In this document: positions 1 to 7,179 of the stretch, one piece after another
Layout of the letters: each line of letters begins with the position of its first letter
Position numbering within the stretch: position 1 is the stretch's first letter
Assembly: GCA_021014945.1 (NCBI GenBank)
Contig: MU266609.1
Coordinates: 1-32,722 of the forward strand
Source of the DNA: Leucogyrophana mollusca
Lineage: Eukaryota; Basidiomycota; Agaricomycetes; Boletales
Direction of reading: 5' to 3'
DNA length: 32,722 nucleotides
Program-made: the position numbers and the translations under genes
Notes under the pieces: model-generated
Database searches by the model: none
Told to the model about the DNA's origin: nothing
What the model saw: only the letters and a program-made list of their open reading frames with translations

Positions 1-1
1 T

Positions 2-427
2 GCAGATCATGGTGGCTGCAAGGACACAGGGCGCTCGACTGGCGGTTATCTCGTTAAGATTGGCACTGGTGCTGTCTCCTGGCGCTCCAAGCTTCAAGAC
101 ACCGTCGCTTTGTCCACCACTGAAGCAGAATACATCGCTGCTGTGGAAGCAGGCAAAGAGATTGTCTGGCTGCGCAAACTCCTGCTAGAAATGGGCTTCC
201 CTCCTGACGCTCCATCTATCCTTCATATCGACAATCAGTCCGCTATCCAGGTTTCCAAGCACCCAGAGCATCATGGACGCATGAAACACTTAGATCTGCG
301 CCAGATCATCGCTCCTACCTTCGTTCCCACTGCGGACCAGCCTGCAGACTTGCTCACCAAGCTTTTGCATCGACTCAAGGTGGAATTATTCCGTCCTATG
401 TTTGGACTGGTGCCTAGGAGCTCCTGA
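2..427 (+). pseudogene. Ty1/copia polyprotein, RNase H C-terminal end (truncated)
   Basis: The open frame runs in from the window edge to a stop at 425-427. It reads as the C-terminal RNase H of a Ty1/copia Pol: an HGGCKDTGRSTGGYL block, then STTEAEYIAAVEAGKEIVWL, then the IDNQSAI and HPEHHGRMKHLDLR motifs, then TADQPADLLTKLL just before the end. RNase H degrades the RNA of the RNA/DNA hybrid during reverse transcription. Upstream integrase and RT lie outside the window. After KHLDLR the sequence jumps directly to QIIAPTF; in this family about nine residues normally lie between, so a small in-frame deletion is likely. A polypurine tract and 3' LTR follow, interrupted by a second LTR. Confidence 0.9.
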
Positions 428-441
428 TTGCCAGATGTGCG

Positions 442-736
442 CAATCCGTTCGTTCTGGTGATTCCGCACTCTCTGGTGCGCACTGCCTCTATCCTGTGCA
501 CTCCTGTGCACACTGCTACTGTACAGCTACTTATTGCTATGCTGCACTGATACCTTATGCTGTACTCACTGCATTGCTGTGTTGGCTGTGTATGCACAGC
601 CTATCCTGTATATATATAGCTACGACGTCCATAGTTAGTTCCCTAGTTACTTACTCTGGACATCAGTCCCAGTGCTTAAGGCAGCCCCTTATAGTGGCTA
701 TTTCGCTCCTATAGCTCTCTGAGCTTTAACACAATC
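442..736 (+). repeat. Solo LTR copy 1 (copia LTR family) with CAATC target duplication
   Basis: The LTR body is 447-731 (285 bp). It starts CGTTCGTTCTGG, with the expected TG changed to CG, and ends GAGCTTTAACA. Perfect 5-bp duplications CAATC flank it at 442-446 and 732-736. It carries the family blocks GTGCACT, GATATATAGCTACG-like, TTACTTACTCTGGACA and AGTGCTTAAGGC. It landed between the stop codon of the copia Pol and that element's own polypurine tract. Confidence 0.9.
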
Positions 737-745
737 ATGGGGGAG
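737..745 (+). other. Polypurine tract of the host copia element
   Basis: The purine run ATGGGGGAG directly precedes the TGTTCGTTCTG start of the next LTR. This is where the plus-strand primer lies in LTR retrotransposons. It assigns the LTR beginning at 746 to the element whose RNase H ends at 427. Confidence 0.75.
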
Positions 746-1052
746 TGTTCGTTCTGCTGATTGCGCACTCTCTAGTGTGCACTGGTGTGCACTGCCTTTG
801 TCCTGTGCACTGCTGTGCACACTGCTGCTGTACAGCTCTTTCCTATGCTGCGCTTGCCTTACATGCTGTACTCATTGCCTTGCTGTGCTTCCTGTGTATG
901 CACAGCCTACCCTGTAGATATATAGCTACGATGTGCCCATAGTTAGTTTCCTTTGGTTACTTACTCTGGACACATAGGTATGGTACTATAGCATCTCAAT
1001 ATATTGGTTACTTACTCTGGACACATAGTTCCAGTGCTTAAGGCGCCCCCTT
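746..1052 (+). repeat. Copia 3' LTR copy 2, truncated at its 3' end
   Basis: Begins TGTTCGTTCTGCTG and is collinear with the other family members through GTGCAC-rich DNA, GATATATAGCTACG and two copies of TTACTTACTCTGGACACATAG. It stops at AGTGCTTAAGGC; the remaining roughly 45 bp ending CTTCAACA are missing. Copia linker coding sequence follows directly, so this is a deletion or recombination joint. Confidence 0.85.
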
Positions 1053-1152
1053 CAAACATCGCACCACCTGCTCCAATTCCTGCCAATGCGCACCCCCCTG
1101 CCGTTGCACCTCCTCCAAACGAACCTGTCTACTGGCCAGATGACTCTGAGTC
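1049..1152 (+). pseudogene. Copia polyprotein linker scrap (proline-rich, before RT)
   Basis: An open stretch encodes a proline/alanine-rich segment ending NEPVYWPDDSES. This resembles the linker between integrase and reverse transcriptase in copia polyproteins of agaric fungi. It is about 34 codons long, joined on the left to a truncated LTR and on the right to an LTR of opposite orientation, so it is a recombination relic. Confidence 0.5.
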
Positions 1153-1352
1153 CAGAGTAAGTAACTAGGGAACTAACTATGGACGATGTAGCTATATATC
1201 TACAGTATGGGCAGTGCATACACAGCAAGCACAGCACATGGCTGTGAGTACAGCAAACATAGTAAGCGAACATAGCAAGATACAAACAGTACAGTACCTG
1301 TGTGCACAGCAGTGCACAGGATCATGGCAGTGCGGAATCACCAGAACGAACA
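1150..1352 (-). repeat. Copia LTR copy 3, truncated, minus strand
   Basis: The reverse complement starts TGTTCGTTCTGGTGATTCCG at 1352 and continues collinear with copy 5 to the GTTACTTACTCTGGA block at about 1150, where its 3' end is lost. It interrupts a minus-strand copia RNase H after IQVAKH. The target bases just upstream are GCATC; the other copy of the duplication lies in the deleted part. Confidence 0.85.
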
Positions 1353-1690
1353 GATGCTTCGCAACCTGAATAGTTGACTGGTTGTTAATATGGAGCACAG
1401 AAGGCGCAGTGGATGGAAAGCCCATCTCCAGCAAAAGCTTGCGCAGCCAGACGATCTCCTTGCCTGCCCCCACAGCAGCAATGTATTTCACTTCAGTGGT
1501 AGACAGAGCAACAGTGTCTTGAAGCTTCGAGCGCCAGGAGACAGCACCTGTGCCAACCTTGATAAGATATCCACCAGTGGAGCGTCCAGTGTCCTTGCAT
1601 CCACCATGATCAGTGTCTGAGAAGGTAGAGAAGAGCTCATTGGAGCGAGCATCCGGTGAATAGACAATGCAGTATTCCAGGGTGCCCTTC
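1353..1690 (-). pseudogene. Copia RNase H fragment, minus strand, broken by LTR insertion
   Basis: The minus strand reads KGTLEYCIVYSPDARSNELF, then DHGGCKDTGRSTGGYL, STTEVKYIAAV and INNQSTIQVAKH, after which LTR copy 3 takes over. It is the same family as the fragment at 2-427 but a different copy (AEY to VKY, DNQ to NNQ). On its upstream side, at 1690/1691, it is fused to LTR copy 4, which reads the other way. It encodes no complete domain and is certainly non-functional. Confidence 0.88.
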
Positions 1691-1882
1691 TGTACTCATT
1701 CTCATGCTGGGTTTATTGTGTATGCACAGCCTATACTGTAGATATATAGCTATGACATCTATATTTGGTATGCTGTAGTAATGATCTGGCAGAATACAGT
1801 TACTTACTCTGGACTTCAGAGCCAGTGCTTAAGGCTGCCCACCAGTGGCTATTTCGCTCCTCAGCTCTTCTGAGCTTCAACA
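1691..1882 (+). repeat. Copia LTR copy 4, 5' truncated
   Basis: Starts inside the LTR at the TGTACTCATT block and runs to the family 3' end CTGAGCTTCAACA at 1882. The following sequence (GGTCATGATCCC) is not LTR and behaves like the leader that follows a 5' LTR. So this is the remnant of a 5' LTR. Confidence 0.8.
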
Positions 1883-2405
1883 GGTCATGATCCCTGCACT
1901 CTAGCCACTTCTGGTGTCCTTGGATCGCCCTCAACATGTCCTAACCACTCCTTGGTTGAGCCCTGCTCCCAATACTGTCTTATCTGTGCCATGAATTCCA
2001 AGTCTTATTGTTCGCTCTGGTGATTCCGCACTGCCATGATCCTGTGCACTGCTGTGCACACAGGTACTGTACTGTTTGTATCTTGCTATGTTCGCTTACT
2101 ATGTTTGCTGTACTCACAGCCATGCTGTGCTTGCTGTGTATGCACTGCCCATACTGTAGATATATAGCTACATCGTCCATAGTTAGTTCCCTAGTTACTT
2201 ACTCTGGACATTAGGTATGCTATACTTATGATCTGGCAATATACAGTTACTTACTCTGGACATTAGTCCCAGTGCTTAAGGCAGCCCCTTTAGTGGCTAT
2301 TTCGCTCCCCAAGCTCTCTGAGCTTCAACACTTATACCTTGCTTTCAGCACCTTGCTATCAATAACAACAGCTCCGCACTTCTGGGTGGTTCTACTGTTG
2401 CAAAC
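1883..2405 (+). other. Copia 5' leader/gag start, split by solo LTR copy 5
   Basis: Unique DNA at 1883-2003 and 2336-2405 becomes continuous when the LTR insertion 2004-2335 is removed. It follows a 5' LTR end, so it is probably the untranslated leader. An ATG lies at 1991, but the frame closes about 15 codons after the joint. I cannot recognise a Gag product. Confidence 0.5.
2004..2335 (+). repeat. Solo LTR copy 5, full length, CTTAT target duplication
   Basis: The LTR body is 2009-2330 (322 bp), TGTTCGCTCTGG to GAGCTTCAACA, with TG/CA ends. Perfect 5-bp duplications CTTAT flank it at 2004-2008 and 2331-2335. No internal region is present, so it arose by LTR-LTR recombination. It is the best reference copy of the family here: GTGCAC repeats near the 5' end, GATATATAGCTAC in the middle, two TTACTTACTCTGGACATTAG blocks, then AGTGCTTAAGGCAGCCCC. 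Confidence 0.93.
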
Positions 2406-2769
2406 TGTTAAAGCTCAGAAGAGCTAGGGAGCGAAATAGCCACTCAGTGGGCAGCCTTAAGCACTGGAACTAGTGGTCCAGAGTAAGTAACCATCTATTA
2501 GTGATATAAGCGTACAATGGTATCATACCAAGTGGTCCAGAGTAAGTAACCAAAGGGAAACTAACTATGAACACATCGTAGCTATATATCTACAGGATAG
2601 GCTGTGCATACACAGCCAACACAGCAATGCAATGAGTACAGCATAAGAAAGAAGTGCAGCATAGCAGGACAGAGCTGTACTGTACCAGTGTGCACAGCAG
2701 TGCACTGGATCAAGGCAGTGCGCACTAGTGCACACTGCAGAGTGCGCAATCAGCAGAACCAACAGAAAC
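2401..2769 (-). repeat. Solo LTR copy 6, minus strand, near-perfect target duplication
   Basis: The LTR body is 2406-2764 (359 bp). On the minus strand it reads TGTTGGTTCTG to GAGCTTTAACA. The flanks are CAAAC (2401-2405) and GAAAC (2765-2769), four of five bases equal, consistent with a decayed target duplication. It is longer than copy 5 because of small internal insertions. Confidence 0.85.
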
Positions 2770-3409
2770 ATGTTGAAAAACGTAAAAGCCCTTCAGCAGA
2801 CACAATTACAACAATCATGGTCTCAGAGAAGCAGGGAGAGGCAACAGAGAAGGTGTTAGCCACAGACTGTGTCACAATTAGAGGGGCTTTGCAATTTGTT
2901 CAGTCAGATGTATCCACTCATGTTTTGTTTACAGAGGTGTAGTGGATGTAGTGACTATGGGGATTTAGTGTTCTGTCAAGAACTCAGCTGCAACCTGGCT
3001 TTCTGCTGTGACTGGATGAACCAGTTCAGGTGTCTGCTCTTGAAGGAGATTACAGCACTGGGTTTAGGGTCCACATACAGAAAGGTGGATTACGGAAGAG
3101 TGGACAACAGCTGTAGCCTAAGGAGAAAGATGGTGCAGTACTGATCACTATTGAGATGCATAGCCTGGTTTAGACGGGTGAAGTGATTTCCGGAAAAAAC
3201 AACTGCCTTCTGTTATCACAAGTGCATTTCTCAGTAATTGCTTCTATTGTTATACTGATCAAAGGATGAAAGGTCATATTCCAGAACCTATCTGGTGAGT
3301 TACAAAAATATATCACCTCATCTGGAAGCCCTCTAAAAGGCATGGTAATGATGGTTTGCGGCTCAACCTTCCAAATTGAGGAAAGTAGAACAATTTTAGG
3401 ATAATAATG
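2770..3409. other. No gene recognised
   Basis: Between the LTR cluster and the next gene remnant I find only short open frames without recognisable motifs. Part of it may be 3' flank of the minus-strand gene tail that follows. Confidence 0.4.
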
Positions 3410-3663
3410 CTACTCTATAGAGTCTCCATTGCTTTCTCCCTCTTCCTCGCTAGTTGATGCCATCAGTTCATCAGTGTCATCCACAAGCTCCTCAAAAATT
3501 GCTACAAAGCAAATGAGACAGGGTCTAATTAAAACCCCTCAAAATACTTACTTAGGGCCTGTAGCAGCCCCTTGATTTTTGTTTTGAGGGCCTTTGGCGG
3601 CCTGTGCGTCTGGAACAGCTGGCAGGCTTGGGCGCGGTCAATGCCCTCAAAGATCTCCTGCTC
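3410..3663 (-). pseudogene. 3' end of an unknown spliced gene, decayed upstream
   Basis: The minus strand has two exons joined by a clean 50-bp intron (3502-3551, GTAAGTATTTTG ... TTTGCTTTGTAG). The first exon (3552-3663) reads QEIFEGIDRAQACQLFQTHR and continues through a lysine-rich stretch. The second (3410-3501) gives an acidic tail beginning TIFEELVDDTDELMASTSEE and stopping at 3410-3412. Upstream the frame has stops and shifts, although traces such as MQAFEIYRDTIVPLLK (about 3770-3860) read on the same strand. I do not recognise the family. The acidic C-terminus and intron suggest a genuine former gene, possibly of a transposon. Confidence 0.45.
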
Positions 3664-3884
3664 TTAGAATATCAGATTGGGGGTTATGACCCACTTTCCT
3701 TCCAGACAACGTCTTTGAATATGGTCTTGTTGGCTGAACTGGGCTTCATGTTGACCTACCCAAACAGTCAGGCAACAATACAGTCGGTGGAATTATGACT
3801 TGCCACTTTCAATAGCGGCACAATTGTGTCCCGGTAAATCTCAAAGGCTTGCATGGGTGTGATCTTCCCCTTTGTGCTTAGATG

Positions 3885-4010
3885 AAGGAATTCAATCTTG
3901 ATGCCTAGCAGCTGTGTGGTGGCACCCAGATTGTGCAATTTGAAGTGCTTAGCCGGTTCCGCGATGATTTAGTTGATGGCAGCAAGAGACTTTGAGGCAA
4001 AGGTTATATC
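3885..4010 (-). pseudogene. Copia reverse transcriptase fragment, minus strand
   Basis: The minus strand encodes DITFASKSLAAIN, a stop, then AEPAKHFKLHNLGATTQLLG and IKIEF. This is the region just downstream of the catalytic YVDD of a copia RT. It starts exactly where a second copia RT fragment of opposite orientation begins, so the two lie head to head and share the DITF.SKSL motif. Confidence 0.75.
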
Positions 4011-4128
4011 ACCTCTCTCTATGTCTATGCAAGAGATCATGTCCGGATCACCCTCCCTGTCTATGTGGATGATATAACCTTCACATCCAAATCTCTCACT
4101 AGCATTGACCACATCATCCCTCAGGATC
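4008..4128 (+). pseudogene. Copia reverse transcriptase fragment with YVDD, plus strand
   Basis: The plus-strand frame reads LYVYARDHVRITLPVYVDDI then TFTSKSLTSIDHII. YVDD (4062-4073) is the RT active-site motif. The fragment is cut on the right at 4128/4129 by an LTR start and on the left by the inverted RT fragment. Only about 40 residues of the palm remain. Confidence 0.8.
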
Positions 4129-4465
4129 TGTTCGTTCTAGTGATTCCATACTGCAGGCTCAACATCCTTTGCTGCACCACTGGATCAGAACATTGATCCA
4201 AATCACAGTGTCAGTTATATTTACAATGCTGCCTTATCACGTCACTTATGCACCTTTAGCCCCTCCCAAGCATAACTTCACCCCAGCAAGACAGCACATC
4301 TCTATCTAATGATATATCCCCCTCAATTGCTTCTGGATTGCAGAATAAAGTTAAGTGCCCCAAGTGCAGGGTGGAACTGACGCTGGTGGATATGCTTCAA
4401 CATTTCCCTTAGATACTTACTCTGGACTTTAGGTATGGTGTCTTTATGACCTGGCAATATATGAC
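4129..4465 (+). repeat. Copia LTR copy 7, interrupted remnant
   Basis: TGTTCGTTCTAGTGATTCC at 4129 is the LTR 5' end, inserted in the copia RT. LTR-like sequence resumes at about 4400-4465 with TACTTACTCTGGACTTTAGG and GACCTGGCAATATA, matching copy 5. The 235 bp between do not resemble the LTR and may be an insertion or a strongly diverged stretch. Confidence 0.6.
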
Positions 4466-4600
4466 ATCATGCTCGCGCAAGATGGGGCCCGGTGTCGGTC
4501 TTGATGATGCTCTGTGCTAGAACAAAACACAAAACAACACCCCAGGTTCTGACGGAACACACAACCGAGATCGGTCAGGTAACCTGGTGGTTTGTAAGTG
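4466..4600 (+). other. Short gag-start-like fragment of the 12-14 kb LTR element family
   Basis: The stretch GCAAGATGGGGCCCGGT at about 4476-4492 matches GCACAAGATGGGGCCCGGTT on the minus strand near 14,235-14,250, where it begins the gag-like frame. Here the frame stops after about a dozen codons. It marks another relic of the same element family next to LTR-like DNA. Confidence 0.4.
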
Positions 4601-5060
4601 GGATGGCTACTTGACTACCACCCAAAGATCCTAATAAGAGAGCGAAGATAAAATGATGACAGTTATCAAAATGTATCTGTAATAAAATGTAGATGTCAGT
4701 ATAATCAATTGTATGAATGGCGTACGTGTCTGAAGACCAATCTGGATGCCTAATCGTAAGGCACTTGGGCTTCAGAAGAAATGTAACATGGTGAATCAAG
4801 GGTAAGAACTTGATTGGATTTTGGGTAGAAAGTACATGGCGTACGTGTCTGAAGACCAATCTGGATGCCTAATCGTAAGGCACTTGGGCTTCAGAAGAAA
4901 TGTAACATGGTGAATCAAGGGTAAGAACTTGATTGGATTTTGGGTAGAAAGTACAGGGTTTATATACTACAGGATCCCTTGTGTGTGAACATTTACAAAG
5001 GGCTACACAAAGGTAAGATGAGTAAGTGAAAAGTAAAGTGCGAGAGCAAAGTGCCTTAAA
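4600..5060 (-). repeat. LTR-like region, minus strand (related to the LTR at 12.2 kb)
   Basis: On the minus strand this region has a TATATAAACC box (about 4958-4967) followed by CCCTTGATTCACCATG and GATTGGTCTTCAG blocks, in the same order as TATAAATA, CCCTTGATTCACCATAG and GATTGGAAGTCT in the 12.2-kb LTR. I cannot fix the ends. It contains the 119-bp tandem duplication listed next. Confidence 0.45.
4717..4954. repeat. Exact tandem duplication, 2 x 119 bp
   Basis: 4717-4835 and 4836-4954 are identical base for base over 119 bp. The unit starts ATGGCGTACGTGTCTGAAG and ends GGGTAGAAAGTAC. Absence of any difference means a recent duplication (or recent homogenisation) inside otherwise decayed LTR-like DNA. 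It could also be an assembly artefact. Confidence 0.95.
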
Positions 5061-5181
5061 GGGAAGGGATCAGTAAGCTATCAGTAAGCGATGAATGAGC
5101 AATCAGTAAGCAAAGGAATAAAAGTAGGCAATCAATAAGAAATGTGTTACAAATGGGCGAGTGACCACGGGAGAGAAAAGA

Positions 5182-5254
5182 TGACCAGACTAGGGATTGA
5201 ACCCAGGACCTCCTGGACATATACCAGTCGCTCTAACCACTGAGCTATATGGTC
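5182..5254 (-). tRNA. tRNA-like sequence, anticodon UAU (Ile-like), probably a pseudogene
   Basis: The minus strand folds as a 73-nt cloverleaf: acceptor GACCATA/TCTGGTC with one mismatch, D stem GCTC/GAGC, anticodon arm ACTGG-TATATGT-CCAGG with a mismatched outer pair, T arm CTGGG-TTCAATC-CCTAG. Box A (TAGCTCAGTGG) and box B (GGTTCAATCC) are both good RNA polymerase III promoters. The position-34 triplet is TAT, but position 33 is A instead of the near-universal U, and no CCA follows (normal in eukaryotes). The missing U33 and stem mismatches argue for a tRNA pseudogene or the head of a tRNA-derived SINE. Confidence 0.6.
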
Positions 5255-5399
5255 AAGGGTAATACAGAGTTGAAAGGCTAGACAAGGTGAAGCACAAGGT
5301 AGACGTCTTACAGCAAGGAAACATCAACTTGCAGCATCAATTATGTGGCTGACAGCACCAAGTGTCTATAGGCCGTTGGATGAGCGCTAGGCATCATCC
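5255..5399. other. No gene recognised
   Basis: Short spacer between the tRNA-like sequence and the repeat beginning near 5400. The inverted pair GTTGGATGA / TCATCCAAC (about 5376-5402) could form a hairpin near the repeat boundary. Confidence 0.35.
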
Positions 5400-6268
5400 A
5401 ACAAAAAGGCGCCGATTAATACCAAGAAAATATTAGAAATCGTCCTGACCAATGCTGTGTGTCTGACAAATTGCTCTGCCTCCTATCAAATGAGTCATGG
5501 TGCATCCAGAACGTCATGTGACTGCAGTGGCACTCCAGGAATGACATGGGAATCAATTATCCATTGTGGTGGTGGAGTGTAGAAGCGTTCGTTGAATGAT
5601 AAGATAGGAGCGTTATTGCCATATACGCGAGCAGTGATCCAAGGTAGGCGATTAGATATGGAAAGAAGTGTGTATCAAATGCGATAGGGGGAGGGAAGTC
5701 AGGTCCAGGACATGAGGACGGCAAGGAGGAACGGGGTATTTGGCGCATATTGTCCATAGTCAGCTTTGCTAGGCGTCAACTCTAAAATTGCCCAATCTTT
5801 CTCCAAACGTGCAACTCCAGTGACAACACCAAAAAACCAGCTTCTGGGCCTTGAAGAAATAGCCCTAATGATTAGATGGTCCCCAAATTTGATAGGGAGC
5901 AGACAAGAGGTGGTGGTTCCCCCCAAGGAGACTTTGGGTCGTCCTTGTAACGAAACACGCAGATGAACGTGGAATGGGCCTTTTGGGGTGCAATGGTGGC
6001 AGACATGGAAGTGTTCAGCGGGTGTCAAGATATAATTAGCGTGGTGAATGATTGGACGGCGTCTGGTGACAGGATGTGGGGAAAATGAAAGAGACATGTA
6101 AGTGCATTGTGTTTATTTTAGTTGTTGATGTCATAAATGCTGGCATGCTGTAATAAGATGAATATAGCGAGCGAGGGTCATTTGGATAGGGAATTAATGA
6201 ATGGTGGTTGTCCTGTGCTGTATTTGGGATGCTAGGTTCGTCAATAATCCATGTTCTCACTACCAACC
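5400..6268 (-). repeat. Copy 1 of a repeat encoding a ~170-aa protein
   Basis: Matches the plus strand at 31,850-32,722 over its whole length: upstream TTGGTAGTGAGAACATGGAT, the gene, and downstream TTGGTCAGGACGATTTCTAA. Similarity on the upstream side starts near 6265, where the two copies lie next to unrelated sequences, so this is likely an element boundary. The downstream boundary lies near 5400 but cannot be fixed because copy 2 runs off the window. Confidence 0.85.
5495..6006 (-). pseudogene. Unknown ~170-aa repeat protein, copy 1, broken
   Basis: Starts MSATIAPQKAHSTF then FRYKDDPKSPW, with PIKFGD, RSWFF, VTGV.RLEK.WAILELTPS and PFLLAVLMSWT blocks shared with copy 2, and ends at a TGA at 5495-5497. 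The span is 512 bp against 513 bp in copy 2. The missing base lies near the C6 run at 5919-5924 and shifts the frame there. Two in-frame TGA codons follow (5699-5701 and 5675-5677) where copy 2 has sense codons. Beyond them the homologous C-terminus still reads ITARVYGNNAPILSF and IPGVPLQSHD. No signal peptide, membrane segment or known domain is visible. Function unknown. Confidence 0.8.
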
Positions 6269-6667
6269 ACTAAAGCTTTAGTTGCACAATCTATTGAGTA
6301 TAAAGATGTAGCAACTCCAAGGGCTGATAGGATTTCTTGCTGTGTTCTGTATCTTTTGGGTGTTCCCAATGTTTGTGTTTGCTCCTCCATTTGGAGGAGT
6401 GCAGGGAGCAGCAATACTATTTTGTAGACATACTGCATTTCATTAGGAGAATGATATAGTGGAGATGCTTACCTCACAGATTGCTGATTCTGTCTGGTCA
6501 GCCTCAATGTCTTGGCAGGCTATGATAGACCTGATGGTGTTGACACTGGTAGATCCAATAGTCCACAATTTCAAGATGGAGCAAGCATGGATGTGGGTGA
6601 TTGTCAGCAGAAATATAATAAAAAAGGAAAGGGGGGGAGATTTTGCACAAATGGGTATTTTTTTGAT
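6241..6667 (-). CDS. Possible 3' exons of an unknown spliced gene
   Basis: On the minus strand an exon 6473-6667 follows a good acceptor (TTCCTACAG) and is joined by a 40-bp GT-AG intron (6433-6472) to a last exon 6241-6432 in the same phase. It encodes a hydrophobic stretch PLSFFIIFLLTITHIHACSI, then EADQTESAICE, then YVYKIVLLLPALLQMEEQTQ and a stop. The last codons overlap the edge of repeat copy 1. No family recognised; an open frame of this quality could be partly fortuitous. An upstream piece may be the open frame at 6723-7178. Confidence 0.3.
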
Positions 6668-6722
6668 CTGTAGGAACTATACTTTAAAAATGCATCAAGG
6701 AAAAGCGAGAAGAGAGAAGCAT

Positions 6723-7178
6723 TTAACCACAATACCCCATACAGATTGTGTTAGGTTCTGTTCCTGTAGTGGTTCTGAGAAAGAGTCTGAGTTTTGAGAG
6801 GCTGTCATATCCCATATAGCCATGTGCCCACTTAATCCATTCCAAGTCCTTTCCTCCGTCTAACATTTGTTGGACATAGCAATTTCTCAAGTCAATACCT
6901 CTGCTCCAGTTACTGCAGATACTCCACTGGTCTCTTGGATCAAACACAACCTCACCAGAACTTCTGCATGTTTTTTCTACAGTGTCTTTTATTATACGCT
7001 GCCTTTCCTTAGTTTCCATCATCTTTATTATGTATCTTCTGATTGTCAAACTAATGCTATGCATATTCGTGTTAAATCTGGTTCCTCCAGTGCTTTCCGG
7101 GGAACTCCAGACTAGGGAGTAAGCGTAGGGAAGTATATAGAAGGGAACAAACTGGTTCCGGAGCTCAGAGTGGAACAT
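6723..7178 (-). CDS. Unrecognised open frame, possibly exon(s) of the same gene
   Basis: A 151-codon minus-strand frame. Its second half looks like ordinary globular protein (KERQRIIKDTVEKTCRSSGE, FDPRDQWSICSNWSRGIDLR, DLEWIKWAHGYMGYDSLSKL). The first half is less convincing and may be LTR-like or intronic DNA. It ends just upstream of a possible donor TCTGTATGG. No domain or catalytic motif recognised. Confidence 0.3.
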   Translation of the reverse strand: MFHSELRNQFVPFYILPYAYSLVWSSPESTGGTRFNTNMHSISLTIRRYIIKMMETKERQRIIKDTVEKTCRSSGEVVFDPRDQWSICSNWSRGIDLRNCYVQQMLDGGKDLEWIKWAHGYMGYDSLSKLRLFLRTTTGTEPNTICMGYCG

Positions 7179-7179
7179 C

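Noticed and set aside
447..2764. Spaced GTGCAC and TTACTTACTCTGGACA repeats as a CRISPR-like array
   Set aside because: Copies are dispersed in both orientations, spacers are not uniform, and all fall within LTRs with target duplications. The genome is eukaryotic.
2604..3144. Open frames after LTR copy 6 as a gene
   Set aside because: They begin inside the LTR and show no motif or splice structure.
5182..5254. Functional tRNA-Ile(UAU) gene
   Set aside because: A33, acceptor and anticodon stem mismatches, and no intron where fungal tRNA-Ile(UAU) commonly has one. Kept as tRNA-like only.
5699..6097. 132-codon minus-strand open frame as the start of the repeat protein
   Set aside because: Its N-terminal part is out of frame with copy 2. 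The homologous start is the ATG at 6004-6006, followed by a one-base loss; only the part after the G-run is in the true frame.
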